Positions 63,697 to 64,000 of a DNA stretch of 64,000 nt are shown piece by piece. The position numbers and the translations under genes were made by a program. Location: contig JALGQZ010000007.1 of the NCBI GenBank assembly GCA_023105745.1, positions 53,487,569 through 53,551,568 on the forward strand, written 5' to 3'. The notes under the pieces were generated by a model. That model searched no databases. It worked only from the letters and a program-made list of their open reading frames with translations, and was not told the origin of the DNA. Numbering within the stretch: position 1 is the first letter of the stretch; each line of letters starts with the position of its first letter. The stretch comes from Austropuccinia psidii (taxonomy: Eukaryota; Basidiomycota; Pucciniomycetes; Pucciniales; Sphaerophragmiaceae).

Positions 63697-64000
63697 TAAT
63701 GTAAAAAGCTCATCTACAAAACAATCACCTTTTTTCCCCATTTATGGCAGAAATCCCAGCTTTTAATCACTCCATATTTGTCAAGACATACCTTTTGGAA
63801 AGGTATCAACCAAACTCCAATCAATACAGTAAGTTTTCAGAGAATAATTATAGTCGAAAATAATTTGGTTTATAAAGTATCCAGATAGAAATAGGCCAAT
63901 TCCACCTGACCTCCAACCTGTGGACAAAGTGTGGATAGCCTCAAGGAATATCAAGACAACAAGACCCACAAAATAAATTTCAGAAAGATGTTTGGGACCC
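63697..64000 (+). pseudogene. Chromovirus integrase fragment, inverted duplicate of 48511-48793, cut by the window edge
   Basis: The sequence reads [14 protein letters not shown], then YGRNPSF, PPDLQPVDKVW and an LGP sense at the edge. From 63717 to 64000 it equals the reverse complement of 48511-48793 except for one A indel and one substitution. Both copies carry the same stops, including the TAG in CCAGATAG (about 63883) and the TAA after CACAAAA (about 63974). Confidence 0.8.

Noticed and set aside
48793..63720. Idea that the integrase fragment has exactly the same breakpoint at both sites, marking a mobile unit end
   Set aside because: At the right-hand site, integrase-like coding (NNVKSSST) continues about 20 bp further upstream, so the breakpoints are near each other but not identical.

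Overview
The window looks like a piece of a transposon-swollen, AT-rich fungal nuclear genome, most probably a rust fungus. Several decayed ORFs (the Ty3 gag-pol family, a Tnp2-like transposase, and an ORF starting MVPS) match protein families I recall from the myrtle rust Austropuccinia psidii. That attribution is from memory, with no database search. Nothing suggests bacterial or organellar DNA.

Layout: 1-508 is a broken ORF of an unassigned repeat family. 1797-4572 is a dead CACTA/Tnp2-like transposase. 6244-10447 is the 5' half of a decayed minus-strand Ty3 element (gag, leader, primer-binding site, LTR). 10448-26900 is AT-rich DNA with no gene; it holds an LTR relic (14724-16363), a nested palindrome with an A/T-skew flip (21961-22097), an 11-bp tandem repeat and a ~200-bp MITE-like element (24045-24246). 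26900-31300 is a visibly more GC-rich island carrying the only intact-looking host gene, a spliced plus-strand membrane transporter of the auxin-efflux-carrier (AEC/PIN-like) family with nine supported introns. 31300-37725 is AT-rich again.

The main feature is 37731-53596, a 15.9-kb composite Ty3/gypsy element on the minus strand. It has two 1842-bp LTRs differing at about ten positions and a perfect 5-bp target duplication (ATTTG) at its outer ends. Its gag-pol is a single 1975-codon frame broken by only three in-frame TAA codons. Its interior also carries a second, 3.4-kb copy of the element's own 5' part (LTR end, PBS, leader, gag). Between the copies lies a 2.4-kb foreign block with a Cys-rich ORF of unknown function and a dead chromovirus integrase fragment. 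Beyond it come a solo LTR with its own 5-bp duplication (55130-57017) and a third, plus-strand Ty3 copy (57160-63696), which runs into the same dead integrase fragment at the right edge.

The Ty3 copies share one design: LTRs beginning TGTGAGCC and ending CCTTACA in element orientation, a conserved primer-binding site, a short open segment without an ATG bracketed by splice signals, then gag (coiled coil, CCHC knuckle), protease, RT, RNase H, integrase and a C-terminal chromodomain-like segment. I saw no tRNA or rRNA gene, CRISPR array or operon. All identities and substitution counts were read by eye.
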